NCBI GenBank assembly: GCA_025449835.1
Contig: JANWIO010000012.1
Location: 1-33,034, forward strand
Direction: 5' to 3'
Origin: Vampirovibrionales bacterium
GTDB lineage: Bacteria; Cyanobacteriota; Vampirovibrionia; Vampirovibrionales; JAGQHJ01
DNA: 33,034 bases
Shown here: piece by piece, positions 17,111 to 24,912 of the stretch
Layout of the letters: the number at the start of each line of letters is the position of its first letter
How positions within the stretch are numbered: the first letter of the stretch is position 1
Translations under genes and position numbers: made by a program
The notes under the pieces: model-generated
Seen by the model: the letters and a program-made list of their open reading frames with translations, nothing else
Databases searched by the model: none
Told to the model about the DNA's origin: nothing

Positions 17111-17302
17111 TTGTCACAACAACATAGTTTAGAGCATTATGTCACGCAACGATACTTAAGAGATTTAAGCGAATCTGGATATCAAGCAACTTGTCAAAAT
17201 AATAGCGATATGCTCGAAGATGCACTCAGCATGATGGCTGCATTAAACCAGGCCTCTCAATTTATTCAACAAGCTGTTTCTAATAAAAGAGCCACGGCAT
17301 AA
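17111..17302 (+). CDS. 63-residue protein of unknown function
   Basis: TTG start at 17111, chosen because GGAGGAGG (17098-17105) lies 5 nt upstream; an upstream in-frame TTG at 17096 overlaps this SD and is excluded. The product begins MSQQHSLEHYVTQRYLRDLS. It is hydrophilic, helical and Gln/Ala-rich, with one Cys and no membrane segment. It is followed 180 bases later, on the same strand, by the HD-GYP gene, probably in one transcript through a hairpin-rich spacer. Its size and AT-rich leader resemble those of the small gene at 26775. Confidence 0.65.
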   Translation: MSQQHSLEHYVTQRYLRDLSESGYQATCQNNSDMLEDALSMMAALNQASQFIQQAVSNKRATA

Positions 17303-17345
17303 AGCTTAAAGTAAAAACAGCAGCATTGAGAGAAATGGTTAAACT

Positions 17346-17448
17346 CGGTTTTTCGGGTAATACAAGCAAATAATGTCCATTGAAAACCGAATTGCTAATG
17401 GCAAAAGCCATTACAGGTTTTTCTTCGTCTTTCAACAATCCCTGTAAT
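17346..17448 (+). promoter_or_regulatory. Hairpin-rich leader before HD-GYP gene, attenuator-like
   Basis: Three inverted repeats: CGGTTTT (17346-17352) with AAAACCG (17383-17389); a tight hairpin TAATGGC-AAAA-GCCATTA (17396-17413) followed closely by TTTTT (17418-17422), terminator-like; and ATTACAGG (17410-17417) with CCTGTAAT (17441-17448). The last two share bases 17410-17413 and cannot both form fully. This geometry is typical of terminator/antiterminator switches, but no known riboswitch aptamer is recognised. Confidence 0.4.
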
Positions 17449-17481
17449 AGAATGGTGGTAGAAATATCGAAGGAAAATCGT

Positions 17482-18786
17482 ATGGGATTCCAAGACGTTG
17501 GAGAAGCTTACTTATTGCAAGAAGAGCCTATCCAAAACGCTGGTTCATGGCCAACGACATTGGATATGACCATTGCTTTAAGCAAGGTGATCAGTCTTGC
17601 CGAACAACAACCCTTAACCCATGGGCTTGCTGTGGCCACCTTGAGTGGTGCACTGGCACAAACATTGCTCAAATCAGAGCATGACCAAAAACTGGCCATG
17701 CAAAGCGGATTACTGCATGATATTGGTATTTTACCCTTATTAAGCAGCCTTTCACCCGAACAAGAGGCTTTGCTACCGCATCATAACACCGCTATTTTTC
17801 AAGGGCATTATGAAAAATCCCAATGGCTTGAACCTCATCTGTATTTTCCAACTGAAATCCTCTCTTTACTCCATTTAGACAGGGAGATCATCGACTGGAT
17901 AAAACTACATCACTGTTTTATCAATAAAACGGGCCTTTTACCCAAAGATCCTCCTTTAAAACCACCCACTTTAGGGATGAATATTGTCACATTTTCCCAT
18001 TCTGTTATCGATACCCTTTATCACATTCCCAATTCACTCCAACGGTACGAAAAAGCGCAGCATTTTCTGTCCCAACTTCCTGCCTGTCAATTTTATTCAG
18101 ACATTGTGGAAACATTTCAGGAGCAGTTTAGTACACCTGAAAGTTTTAAATTATTAGACGCTCGACGAATTACAACCCATTTTCAATCACTCTACCCGCA
18201 ATCAGCCCAGCCAATCTTGCTCAACGGCTCTGAAATTTTACATCTCTGCCAGTGGATTTCAAATCAAACCGACGCCAGGCAAGGGAAGTATACCCAGCAT
18301 GAAGGGACATTAACTGCCCAATTAATGGTTAAAATGGGTAAAAGGCTCAACCTACCCCTCCATGAGTTAGGACAACTGGCATTGGCGGGGTTACTTCATG
18401 ATGTGGGGAAACTGGCTATTCCACTTCAGGTTTTAAATCAACATCGAGCGTTGACCCCCCAAAACCGAGAATCTATTGTGTCCCACACCACCATTCTGGA
18501 AGAAATCATTTCCGGCATTCCAGGCTTTCAAACCATTGGGCAATGGGTGGGCGCCCATCATGAATGTTTAAATGGGAGCGGCTACCCCTACGGTAGGCGC
18601 CGTCATGAGATTCCCATTGGTGCAAGAATGTTAGCCATTGCCGATACATACGTTGCACTGACCCAAGCAAGACCTTTTCGTCCCTCAGCCTACCGCCCGA
18701 AAGATGCGCTGGATATTCTGAAAAACCAACAGGGACGGATTTTTGATCCATCCCTGTTAGAACTCCTTGAAGCCTCTATCCTTTGA
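17482..18786 (+). CDS. Tandem HD / HD-GYP protein, probable c-di-GMP phosphodiesterase
   Basis: 434 residues, cytoplasmic. The ATG at 17482 has AAGGA 8 nt upstream; the frame extends to a TTG at 17380 with no SD. The C-terminal HD-GYP domain has H273, LLHDVGK (H306-D307-K310), H335, HHECLNGSGYP (H359-H360, GYP 367-369) and D388 (IADTY). The usual HHE-x-DG is HHECLNG here, Asp replaced by Asn. The N-terminal half repeats the same fold in degenerate form: H47, LLHDIG (H79-D80), H100 and HHCFINKTGLLP at 143-154 in place of HHExxDGxGYP; the last Asp is lost (TFSHSVID). The family hydrolyses c-di-GMP to pGpG or GMP. The N-terminal copy is probably structural or sensory. No phosphoreceiver or membrane domain. 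Confidence 0.88.
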   Translation: MGFQDVGEAYLLQEEPIQNAGSWPTTLDMTIALSKVISLAEQQPLTHGLAVATLSGALAQTLLKSEHDQKLAMQSGLLHDIGILPLLSSLSPEQEALLPHHNTAIFQGHYEKSQWLEPHLYFPTEILSLLHLDREIIDWIKLHHCFINKTGLLPKDPPLKPPTLGMNIVTFSHSVIDTLYHIPNSLQRYEKAQHFLSQLPACQFYSDIVETFQEQFSTPESFKLLDARRITTHFQSLYPQSAQPILLNGSEILHLCQWISNQTDARQGKYTQHEGTLTAQLMVKMGKRLNLPLHELGQLALAGLLHDVGKLAIPLQVLNQHRALTPQNRESIVSHTTILEEIISGIPGFQTIGQWVGAHHECLNGSGYPYGRRRHEIPIGARMLAIADTYVALTQARPFRPSAYRPKDALDILKNQQGRIFDPSLLELLEASIL

Positions 18787-18810
18787 GGCTTACACCAGAA
18801 AAAGAAGCGC

Positions 18811-19449
18811 TTAAACCTCTATTTCTTGATGCTGCTGTGATACTCGCTCAATGCGATTATTTCGAGAAGACTCTCTAGCCTTAGAGGGGGGGAATCCTCC
18901 AGAACTAATAGCTGCATTGGGATACTGCGCCTGCATGGCTTCAACACGTACTTTTTTGAGCTGTTTTTGAGCGTTTCGGGAAACTGTTTGAAATTCTTCG
19001 AGATTACGGCTCAAGGTTTTTAACACCGTTTCAGCATATTCATCGGCACTTTCCCGAACATGCTTACTCTCTTCATAGGTTTTGCGACGCAATTCTTCCA
19101 ACTCTTCCATGGTTTGTTGGCGCAAAGCCTGAAGTTCAGACATGACTTGTTGCCGAACCCGATCAGCTTCTAACTGAACTGCCTTCAACAACTCTGACTC
19201 ACTTAACATAATCTCAGCTTGTTGTTTGGCCTCCTGAAGCATCAATTGGGCACGGCGTTGCGCCTCTAATTGAATTTCTTCTTTCTGGCCTAGAATCTGA
19301 TCCGCTTTTTGGACTTCCTCTGGAATCGCCGTTTGAATTTTGTCCAGCAAAACAATCAGTTTTTCCTGATTCACCATGGAGTAGGGTAAGAACGGAATTG
19401 GGACACCATCCATGATGACACTTTCCAAACGATCCAGCAGTTTATACAA
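18811..19449 (-). CDS. DivIVA-like / coiled-coil protein
   Basis: 212 residues. Residues about 28-165 form a long coiled coil rich in Glu, Gln, Arg and Leu (for example AQRRAQLMLQEAKQQAEIML), preceded by a short region VNQEKLIVLLDKIQTAIPEE typical of the DivIVA-type/F0F1-b-like proteins encoded near coaD. The C-terminus is disordered (Ser/Gln/Arg-rich). Probably a cytoskeletal or cell-division-associated scaffold, by family analogy only. The TTG start at 19449 is the first available; GGGGAG is about 16 nt upstream, which is long, so the start is uncertain. Follows coaD by 28 bases, same strand. Confidence 0.7.
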   Translation of the reverse strand: MYKLLDRLESVIMDGVPIPFLPYSMVNQEKLIVLLDKIQTAIPEEVQKADQILGQKEEIQLEAQRRAQLMLQEAKQQAEIMLSESELLKAVQLEADRVRQQVMSELQALRQQTMEELEELRRKTYEESKHVRESADEYAETVLKTLSRNLEEFQTVSRNAQKQLKKVRVEAMQAQYPNAAISSGGFPPSKARESSRNNRIERVSQQHQEIEV

Positions 19450-19477
19450 GGTATTAATAAGGCATCTCCCCTTTCTA

Positions 19478-19960
19478 TTACTGTTTCTTAATCTGTTTTA
19501 ACGCAGTTTGTACAGTTTTTGGTACCAATGGTGACACATCTCCACCCAGCACGGCCACTTCCTTAACCATGCTTGAGGATAAAAACGTATATTCCAGATT
19601 GGCCATCACAAAAATCGTTTCAAGCTCAGGATAAAGTGTCTTGTTCATCTGAGACATCTGAAACTCAAACTCAAAATCAGAGATGGCACGAAGTCCTCGG
19701 ATAATCACAGTGGCCCCATGTTGTTTTGCAAATTCAGCCGTTAGGCCCTCAAATGATTCTACCGTTACATTGGTTAAAGGTCCAAGAGATTCTCGTATCA
19801 GCTGAACCCGCTTTAAGGGCTCAAACAGCGTATCTTTCTGCGGATTGGCTGCCACAGCCATAATAATGTGATCAAACAGCCGACTGGCTCGGGTAATCAC
19901 ATCCACATGCCCTTTGGTAATGGGGTCAAAACTTCCAGGATAAATTGCAGTGACAGGCAC
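19478..19960 (-). CDS. coaD: Phosphopantetheine adenylyltransferase
   Basis: 160 residues, the family's standard length. Catalyses ATP + 4'-phosphopantetheine to dephospho-CoA, the penultimate step of CoA synthesis; cytoplasmic hexamer. Motifs: YPGSFDPITKGH (TxGH nucleotidyltransferase motif at 15-18), IIRGLRAISDFEFEFQMSQM (substrate site) and YTFLSSSMVKEV (SSxxVRE-type ATP loop, here with Lys). GTG start at 19960 with GGA about 10 nt upstream. Operon with the downstream coiled-coil gene. Confidence 0.96.
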   Translation of the reverse strand: MPVTAIYPGSFDPITKGHVDVITRASRLFDHIIMAVAANPQKDTLFEPLKRVQLIRESLGPLTNVTVESFEGLTAEFAKQHGATVIIRGLRAISDFEFEFQMSQMNKTLYPELETIFVMANLEYTFLSSSMVKEVAVLGGDVSPLVPKTVQTALKQIKKQ

Positions 19961-20137
19961 AATCGAAATTCCAAAAGGTTACTCTAGGCCAAGTTTACTA
20001 TAGAACTCTCGGAATAAACAATATGTTGAGTAGTAAAATTGTTGAACCTGTATCAATTCTTTACACCGTGCCCATCGCCGATCCCAAAGCATGCCAAAAA
20101 GTTTAATCTTTCATCAACAACGTCTCAAACCTTTAAG

Positions 20138-20160
20138 CAGGTACTATTTATCCGTACCTG
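20138..20160. terminator. Stem-loop overlapping the stop of the HNH gene
   Basis: CAGGTAC (20138-20144) and GTACCTG (20154-20160) form a perfect 7-bp stem with a 9-nt loop, spanning the last codons of the HNH gene. There is no T-tract on either strand, so a role in 3'-end stability or partial termination is only possible. Confidence 0.3.
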
Positions 20161-20998
20161 TTGGCGGAAGTGGCTTTGAAAAAGGATTTTGCCCCGTCGG
20201 CAACTCCACAACATGATCACCGTTTTGGAAGCTTTTGCCCTTACGAATTTTGAAGATGGCCGTCAGTAGAGCATCTCGTTTTTCAGGCACCGCTTTAAAA
20301 TCAGATGTGACAATTTCTTCAAAGCGTTTTCCCAGCCAAAAAGAGGGCGCTGTATCGGAAAGAATGTTTAAAAAAGTTTTAACCCGAGAAACATACTGTT
20401 TTTTGAGAACAGCGGGATCTTTGGAAGATTGCCCTTGCCCCCAAATAGGATAGAGGATATTGTCCAAAGCCTCAACAAACCAGTTACACTGGCTAGCCAC
20501 TTCACCTTGCGTGGCCCTTGTTTTCACTTGAATCCGATTTTCAACAAAAAAACGTAGGTAGTTGGAAAAAGACTGTTTCCGAGTCATTAACAATGATTTT
20601 TTACGTCGCCGAATAACTTTTTTGGGCTCGGCTGATGTTCCGTTTTTCTTATAGGTGTACATGCCCTCATGCCCCTTTAAAAATTCCAAAAGGGGGACAT
20701 TCCCACGAGCGCTATTGCAATCACCACATGAAAGTACCCCATTGGTGGCACGAGAAGACCCCTCTGCTGTATCCGGACGAAGGTGATCAAACGTTGCCAG
20801 AGGATACCTTAAGAGAAACCCCTTATCATCAACAACTTTGTTTTTTGGGGGAAGGGATACGCCACAATAGGCACAATTCCCCACAACATCCTGAAGTTTT
20901 TTTCGTTCCTGGCCATTTCCAGCAAAAAGCAATTGAAGCGATTGATTGTATTGACCAAGACGATGAATCATTTGGTGCTTCGAAATTGCTTGAATCAC
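20144..20998 (-). CDS. HNH endonuclease-domain protein
   Basis: 284 residues. The HNH module lies at about 42-100: CAYC (C42, C45), FDHLRP (D71-H72), N86, and CGDC (C91, C94) followed by NSARGN. The two CxxC pairs bind a structural zinc and the His/Asn residues form the nuclease site. The C-terminal 180 residues are basic then mixed helical, not recognised. I place the start at GTG 20998 because GGGAGGGG lies 5 nt upstream; the frame stays open to 21160 but without SD or family support. TATAAT on the minus strand at 21026-21031 agrees with this. Solitary: no adjacent methylase, so a restriction role is not indicated; mobile or defence origin is possible. Targets unknown. Confidence 0.8.
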   Translation of the reverse strand: MIQAISKHQMIHRLGQYNQSLQLLFAGNGQERKKLQDVVGNCAYCGVSLPPKNKVVDDKGFLLRYPLATFDHLRPDTAEGSSRATNGVLSCGDCNSARGNVPLLEFLKGHEGMYTYKKNGTSAEPKKVIRRRKKSLLMTRKQSFSNYLRFFVENRIQVKTRATQGEVASQCNWFVEALDNILYPIWGQGQSSKDPAVLKKQYVSRVKTFLNILSDTAPSFWLGKRFEEIVTSDFKAVPEKRDALLTAIFKIRKGKSFQNGDHVVELPTGQNPFSKPLPPTGTDK

Positions 20999-21025
20999 CC
21001 AAACCCCTCCCAAAACAGGATTTAT

Positions 21026-21031
21026 TATAAA
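21026..21031 (-). promoter_or_regulatory. Candidate -10 for HNH gene
   Basis: Perfect TATAAT on the minus strand, 28 nt before the GTG start. A TTGATA lies only 10 nt upstream of it, too close for a standard -35, so the promoter is incomplete by consensus. Confidence 0.35.
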
Positions 21032-21151
21032 AACAATTTTATCAACACTTCCCCAGCATTGTAAATGCAACACCCTAAAATAGAAACATGTGTGTTTGAG
21101 AAAAACGCTGACAGAGCCGCTTTTTACCAAAAGTAAAAACTTGCTTGAGAG

Positions 21152-21180
21152 TTGACACACCCATGTATTGACGCTAACAT
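21152..21180 (+). promoter_or_regulatory. Sigma70-type promoter of the rpmG-trnW-secE-nusG-rplKA operon
   Basis: A perfect TTGACA (21152-21157), a 17-nt spacer and TAACAT (21175-21180). The predicted start is about 21187, with a 36-nt leader before rpmG. The position and strength fit the main promoter of the ribosomal operon. Confidence 0.65.
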
Positions 21181-21222
21181 ATCAGTTCAAAGTCAAATTT
21201 GACGGAAAGGTGTGTCACAAAA

Positions 21223-21387
21223 ATGGGTGCCAAAAAGAAGGACAAAATTATTACTTTGGCATGCACAGAATGCCAAGAACGGACTTATACCACAACCAAA
21301 AACAAGAAAAATACCACCGGACGACTTGAACTCAGAAAGTATTGTCCACGGTGCAACTGCCACATTCTCCACAGAGAGACCAAATAA
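21223..21387 (+). CDS. rpmG: 50S ribosomal protein L33
   Basis: 54 residues, the standard length: [20 protein letters not shown] to RHILHRETK-like ending HILHRETK. It has both zinc-ribbon pairs, CTEC and CPRC (the zinc-binding C+ form). ATG at 21223 with GGAAAGG about 12 nt upstream; an upstream in-frame extension to 21199 has no support. First gene of the rpmG-tRNA-Trp-secE-nusG-rplK-rplA cluster, an arrangement found in many bacteria. Confidence 0.95.
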   Translation: MGAKKKDKIITLACTECQERTYTTTKNKKNTTGRLELRKYCPRCNCHILHRETK

Positions 21388-21414
21388 CAACGGGTCTTGA
21401 TTTGAATTGAATGG

Positions 21415-21486
21415 GCGTCCTTAGTTCAGTGGCAGAACGTCGGTCTCCAAAACCGAATGTCGGGGGTTCAAATCCTCCAGGGCGCG
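21415..21486 (+). tRNA. trnW: tRNA-Trp (CCA anticodon)
   Basis: A full cloverleaf can be drawn. The acceptor stem is GCGTCCT with AGGGCGC, including one T-G pair. The D arm is GTTC/GAAC. The anticodon stem TCGGT/ACCGA encloses loop CTCCAAA with anticodon CCA (21447-21449). The T arm is GGGGG-TTCAAAT-CCTCC. Discriminator G at 21486. The 3' CCA is not encoded (GATTT follows), so it must be added by a nucleotidyltransferase. Lies between rpmG and secE, probably cut from the same transcript. Confidence 0.95.
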
Positions 21487-21549
21487 ATTTTGTTTTTTAC
21501 TTGCTTTCTCGATACAATAGCTGATGTAATTTGGAATAAAAATAACAAG

Positions 21550-21819
21550 ATGACCCTCACGTTTGTGAAACAAAACTCAGAAGCGTCAAAAGAAGGCAAA
21601 AAGCCTGTTACCCCTAAAGGAACTCCTGAAAAAACGGAGCCTTTTAATGTGGTTGAATACCTTAAGGGTGTAAAACAGGAGTGGAACAAAGTCACTTGGC
21701 CCAGCCGGGAACAAATTATGGCAGAAACTGGTATTGTAATCGTAGTAGTTGCAGTTTTTGGCTTTTTTATATTTCTAGCAGACATCCTGCTACAAGTTTT
21801 GATTCGATGGATAACCTAG
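21550..21819 (+). CDS. secE: Preprotein translocase subunit SecE
   Basis: 89 residues. A hydrophilic, Lys/Pro-rich N-terminus, then the conserved amphipathic helix FNVVEYLKGVKQEWNKVTWP and a single membrane segment (IVIVVVAVFGFFIFLADILL): the minimal one-span SecE. It clamps SecY in the SecYEG channel. ATG 21550 is chosen because the upstream open frame runs into the tRNA gene; the SD is weak (GGA 14 nt upstream). Immediately upstream of nusG. Confidence 0.93.
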   Translation: MTLTFVKQNSEASKEGKKPVTPKGTPEKTEPFNVVEYLKGVKQEWNKVTWPSREQIMAETGIVIVVVAVFGFFIFLADILLQVLIRWIT

Positions 21820-21852
21820 GAAACAGAAACAGAAGGAATTAATAGAACAGTG

Positions 21853-22500
21853 ATGATGGCTGAAAGAGAAGACACGTCAGACGTAAACGAATCATTCCAG
21901 TTCGAAGGTCAAGAAGTGGACTACGGAACTGCGCCTAGCCGCGTAGCTCGCCAGGCTGCTGTAACCCAAAGACCCAAAGTAAAACGTTGGTATATTATTC
22001 ACACCTACTCAGGGCATGAAAACAAAGTAAAAGTAAACTTAGAACGCCGGATTGAATCGATGAATATGCAAGATAAGATTTTCCGGGTTGAAGTGCCCCA
22101 AAAAACAGTAACCAAAGTAAAAGAAGGGAAACGCGTTGAGCGAGAAGAGCGTCTTTTCCCTGGCTACGTTTTAGTTGAAATGGTGATGGATGATGATTCG
22201 TGGTACGTGGTTCGGCATACACCCGGCGTCACCAAGTTTGTGGGTGCTGAGAAAAAACCCATCCCCGCAAAAGATTCTGAAATTCGACGAATCCTCTTAA
22301 AAAGTGCCCCTGCTCCTGCTAAAATTCACATTGATCTTAAAGTGGGCGAGAATGTCAAAATTATTAGTGGTCCTTTTGCTGACTTTGAAGGTACCGTTAC
22401 GGAAGTCAGCCCGGAAAAAGAAAAGCTCAAAGCAACTGTTTCGATTTTTGGACGAGAAACACCTGTTGAGCTGGCCTTTAACCAAGTTGTAAAGTCTTAA
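21853..22500 (+). CDS. nusG: Transcription termination/antitermination factor NusG
   Basis: 215 residues. A disordered acidic N-terminal extension of about 38 residues, then the NGN domain ([20 protein letters not shown] ... [20 protein letters not shown]) that binds the RNA polymerase clamp, and the C-terminal KOW domain ([20 protein letters not shown]) that contacts Rho or ribosomal S10. GTG 21850, ATG 21853 and ATG 21856 are consecutive; AAGGAA lies about 14 nt upstream of 21853. Follows secE by 33 bases. Confidence 0.96.
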   Translation: MMAEREDTSDVNESFQFEGQEVDYGTAPSRVARQAAVTQRPKVKRWYIIHTYSGHENKVKVNLERRIESMNMQDKIFRVEVPQKTVTKVKEGKRVEREERLFPGYVLVEMVMDDDSWYVVRHTPGVTKFVGAEKKPIPAKDSEIRRILLKSAPAPAKIHIDLKVGENVKIISGPFADFEGTVTEVSPEKEKLKATVSIFGRETPVELAFNQVVKS

Positions 22501-22529
22501 ACAGGTAAACCAGTCGGAGGCTCAATCCA

Positions 22530-22955
22530 GTGGCAAAGAAAATCATCGGAAAAATTAAACTACAACTTAAGGCAGGTAAGGCAAATCCTGCCCCCCCAGT
22601 GGGTCCTGCACTTGGACAACACGGGGTTAACATTATGGAGTTCTGTAAGCAATACAATGCGGCAACCGCCGATAAAGGAGATCAGATTATTCCTGTTGAA
22701 ATCAGTGTATTTGAAGATCGCTCCTTCTCATTTGTATTGAAAACCCCACCTGTCTCTTTCTTAATTTGTAAAGCAGCAGGAATTCCAAAAGGCGCTTCAA
22801 AACCCAGTATTGAACAAGCTGGAACCATTACAGAAGCCCAGGTGGAAGAAATTGCAAAAGCCAAAATGGCAGATTTAAATGCACATACCATTGAATCTGC
22901 TGCTGCAATGGTTCGTGGTGCCGCTCGTAGCATGGGTGTTGCAGTCGAAGGTTAA
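22530..22955 (+). CDS. rplK: 50S ribosomal protein L11
   Basis: 141 residues, the standard length. GTG start with GGAGG 9 nt upstream. [20 protein letters not shown] and [20 protein letters not shown] are the invariant N-terminal domain; the C-terminal rRNA-binding domain has [15 protein letters not shown]. Part of the GTPase-associated centre and needed for RelA activation. Confidence 0.97.
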   Translation: MAKKIIGKIKLQLKAGKANPAPPVGPALGQHGVNIMEFCKQYNAATADKGDQIIPVEISVFEDRSFSFVLKTPPVSFLICKAAGIPKGASKPSIEQAGTITEAQVEEIAKAKMADLNAHTIESAAAMVRGAARSMGVAVEG

Positions 22956-23026
22956 TATTTAAGCTCGTTTTTTAATACATTGTGGGAGAGCAAAAGAGCT
23001 CGCTTGAACCACGAAAGGAGTCGAAT

Positions 23027-23761
23027 ATGTCAAAGAAACTCACGAGACGTCAGAAAAAGTGCCAAGAACTTTTAAAAGACTTGTCTCAACCGGCCAGTGT
23101 TAAAGAGGCGGTTTCTGCCTTGAAGAAAGTTATGACAGAGACAGCCAAATTCAACGAAACCATTGAATGCCACCTCAAACTTGGGATCGATGTAAAGCAT
23201 GCCGATCAACAAGTGAGAAGTACGGTGGTTTTACCAGAAGGTACGGGAAAAACGGTTCGGATTGCAGTTGTGGCAAAAGGCGAAAAATTACAAGAAGCCA
23301 AAGCTGCTGGAGCTGACTACGTTGGCGCTGAAGATATTGTTGAAAAGATTGAAAAAGAAAACTGGTTAGACTTTGATGTGTTGGTTGCAACCCCTGACGC
23401 CATGGGGATGCTGGGGAAACTCGGGAAGCTCCTGGGCCCCCGTGGCTTAATGCCTAACCCAAAAACCGGCACCGTTACCTTTGATTTGGCCAACGCCATT
23501 AAAGAAATCAAAGCTGGGAAGGTTGAATTCCGGGCAGATAAACAAGGGATTGTCCATGTTCCCATTGGCCGGTCTGAGTTTAGCGAAGCTCAAATCCTAA
23601 AGAACTTCTCCACATTGGTGGATGCCATCCTTCGGGCAAGGCCTTCTGCCGCAAAAGGGACTTATTTGAAAACCCTTTTTATCACCAGCACCATGGGCCC
23701 CAGTATTCGCGTGGATTCCACCAAAATTGGCACGGAAATCCGAGATTACCTGGAAGCTTAA
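23027..23761 (+). CDS. rplA: 50S ribosomal protein L1
   Basis: 244 residues (usual about 230, with a slightly longer N-terminus). ATG 23027 is chosen because AAAGGAG lies 6 nt upstream; the frame stays open to 22982. Core motifs: [37 protein letters not shown] (the L1 signature) and [11 protein letters not shown]. Forms the L1 stalk and, in bacteria that have the feedback site, represses its own operon. Followed 26 bases later by a strong terminator. Confidence 0.97.
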   Translation: MSKKLTRRQKKCQELLKDLSQPASVKEAVSALKKVMTETAKFNETIECHLKLGIDVKHADQQVRSTVVLPEGTGKTVRIAVVAKGEKLQEAKAAGADYVGAEDIVEKIEKENWLDFDVLVATPDAMGMLGKLGKLLGPRGLMPNPKTGTVTFDLANAIKEIKAGKVEFRADKQGIVHVPIGRSEFSEAQILKNFSTLVDAILRARPSAAKGTYLKTLFITSTMGPSIRVDSTKIGTEIRDYLEA

Positions 23762-23784
23762 ACCCAAGGCAAACAGATTCTTTG

Positions 23785-23820
23785 AATAAAGAAGGGATAA
23801 AATCCCTTCTTTATTTTTGT
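23785..23820 (+). terminator. Rho-independent terminator after rplA
   Basis: AATAAAGAAGGGAT (23785-23798) and ATCCCTTCTTTATT (23802-23815) form a 14-bp perfect stem with a three-base loop, followed by TTTTTGT. It marks the end of the ribosomal operon. Confidence 0.9.
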
Positions 23821-23869
23821 GAAAAAAGTCTATTTCCTCAGGAATGCTCCCTGAATCCATCTTGATTCA

Positions 23870-23898
23870 TTGTCTTTCCCCTATTTTTGCCCTAGAGT
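23870..23898 (+). promoter_or_regulatory. Candidate promoter for ROK kinase operon
   Basis: TTGTCT (23870-23875), a 17-nt spacer and TAGAGT (23893-23898). The predicted start falls at about 23905, only a few bases before ATG 23908, so the transcript may be leaderless. Confidence 0.4.
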
Positions 23899-23907
23899 AA
23901 AAGCACT

Positions 23908-24912
23908 ATGGTACAAGCATCGCCTTCCATTACAATATCCCCTTATGGGAATTTACCTGAAACCGCCGTTGCCATTGGTCTTGACATTGGTGGCACCAAA
24001 ATCAGTGCGGCCAAAGTAAGCTTTCAAGAAGGGCTAACCGCATTTCAAAAAGTGAATACCCCTGAAAAAGGGAAAGCATTTATTTCTGCCATCGAAGCCC
24101 TTGTCGATCCCATTCAAAAATCTTCATCCGATACACCTTTATGCCTTGGCATTGCGTCTGCTGGCACCATTAACAGTAATACCGGTGAGATTTTTGGCGC
24201 AACTGGGAATCTTCCAGCACTGAGAGAAATTGGATCCTTAAAACAAACCCTAGAAGACCATCTTGGAATTCCCGTTTTTATTGAAAACGATGCCAATGCC
24301 GCTGCTTATGGAGAAGCTCGGGTGGGTGCAGCAGAAGGTCATGCCAACATGCTTGCCATTACTTTAGGCACAGGTGTTGGGACCGGTTTTTTAATCCATA
24401 ACGCATTGGTTCGAGGTGCTCATTTCTCGGCTGCTGAAGGTGGCCACATTGCCATCTCCATACACCGTGAAAGACTTTGTACCTGCGGCAAATGGGATTG
24501 CTGGGAAACCTACGCTTCGGGTAGTGGCTTGGCTGAAACCGCTAGAAGAGAACTTCAAGCAGCTCCCAATGCAGAAAGCTCTTCTATCTTACAAGGAACG
24601 ATTCCCATTTCACAGGTTACCACACGAGAAGTGATTGCAGCCTGGGAATCAGGTGATTTTATTGCCCAAGAGGTCATGAACCAGTGGCATTTCCACATTG
24701 CTACCGGTTTAGGAAGCTTATTAAATGTTTTGGATCCCAGTATCACCGTGGTAGGCGGTGGAATGGCCAAATTTGTGGACTTCCCCAAATTAAGGACTCT
24801 GACCCAAGAACGGGCCATGTACAAAGACATTCAACTGGTTCCTGCAAAACTGGGAAACCAAGCCGGTATTGTGGGTGCTGCACTCCTTGCGTTGGAACGT
24901 GTCTGTCAATAA
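23908..24912 (+). CDS. ROK-family sugar kinase (probable glucokinase)
   Basis: 334 residues. Phosphate-binding AIGLDIGGTKISAAKVS (about 21-37), the ROK zinc motif CTCGKWDCWE (CxCGxxGCxE, with Asp in place of the central Gly), ENDANAAAYGEA and LGTGVGTGFLI with catalytic Asp in ENDANA, and GGHIAI. ROK members phosphorylate glucose, N-acetylmannosamine or other hexoses; glucokinase is likeliest but not proven. No SD is visible, and the promoter position suggests leaderless translation. The stop overlaps the rsmA start by 14 bases. Confidence 0.88.
   Translation: MVQASPSITISPYGNLPETAVAIGLDIGGTKISAAKVSFQEGLTAFQKVNTPEKGKAFISAIEALVDPIQKSSSDTPLCLGIASAGTINSNTGEIFGATGNLPALREIGSLKQTLEDHLGIPVFIENDANAAAYGEARVGAAEGHANMLAITLGTGVGTGFLIHNALVRGAHFSAAEGGHIAISIHRERLCTCGKWDCWETYASGSGLAETARRELQAAPNAESSSILQGTIPISQVTTREVIAAWESGDFIAQEVMNQWHFHIATGLGSLLNVLDPSITVVGGGMAKFVDFPKLRTLTQERAMYKDIQLVPAKLGNQAGIVGAALLALERVCQ

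Noticed and set aside
10698-20135. Similar strings ACAACGTCT(T/C)AAACCTTT near 10700 and 20116
   Set aside because: Only about 18 bases with one mismatch, in unrelated contexts (one is coding); no further copies noticed.
20635-21030. Plus-strand ORF of 131 codons
   Set aside because: Antisense to the HNH domain, whose motifs are unmistakable on the minus strand.
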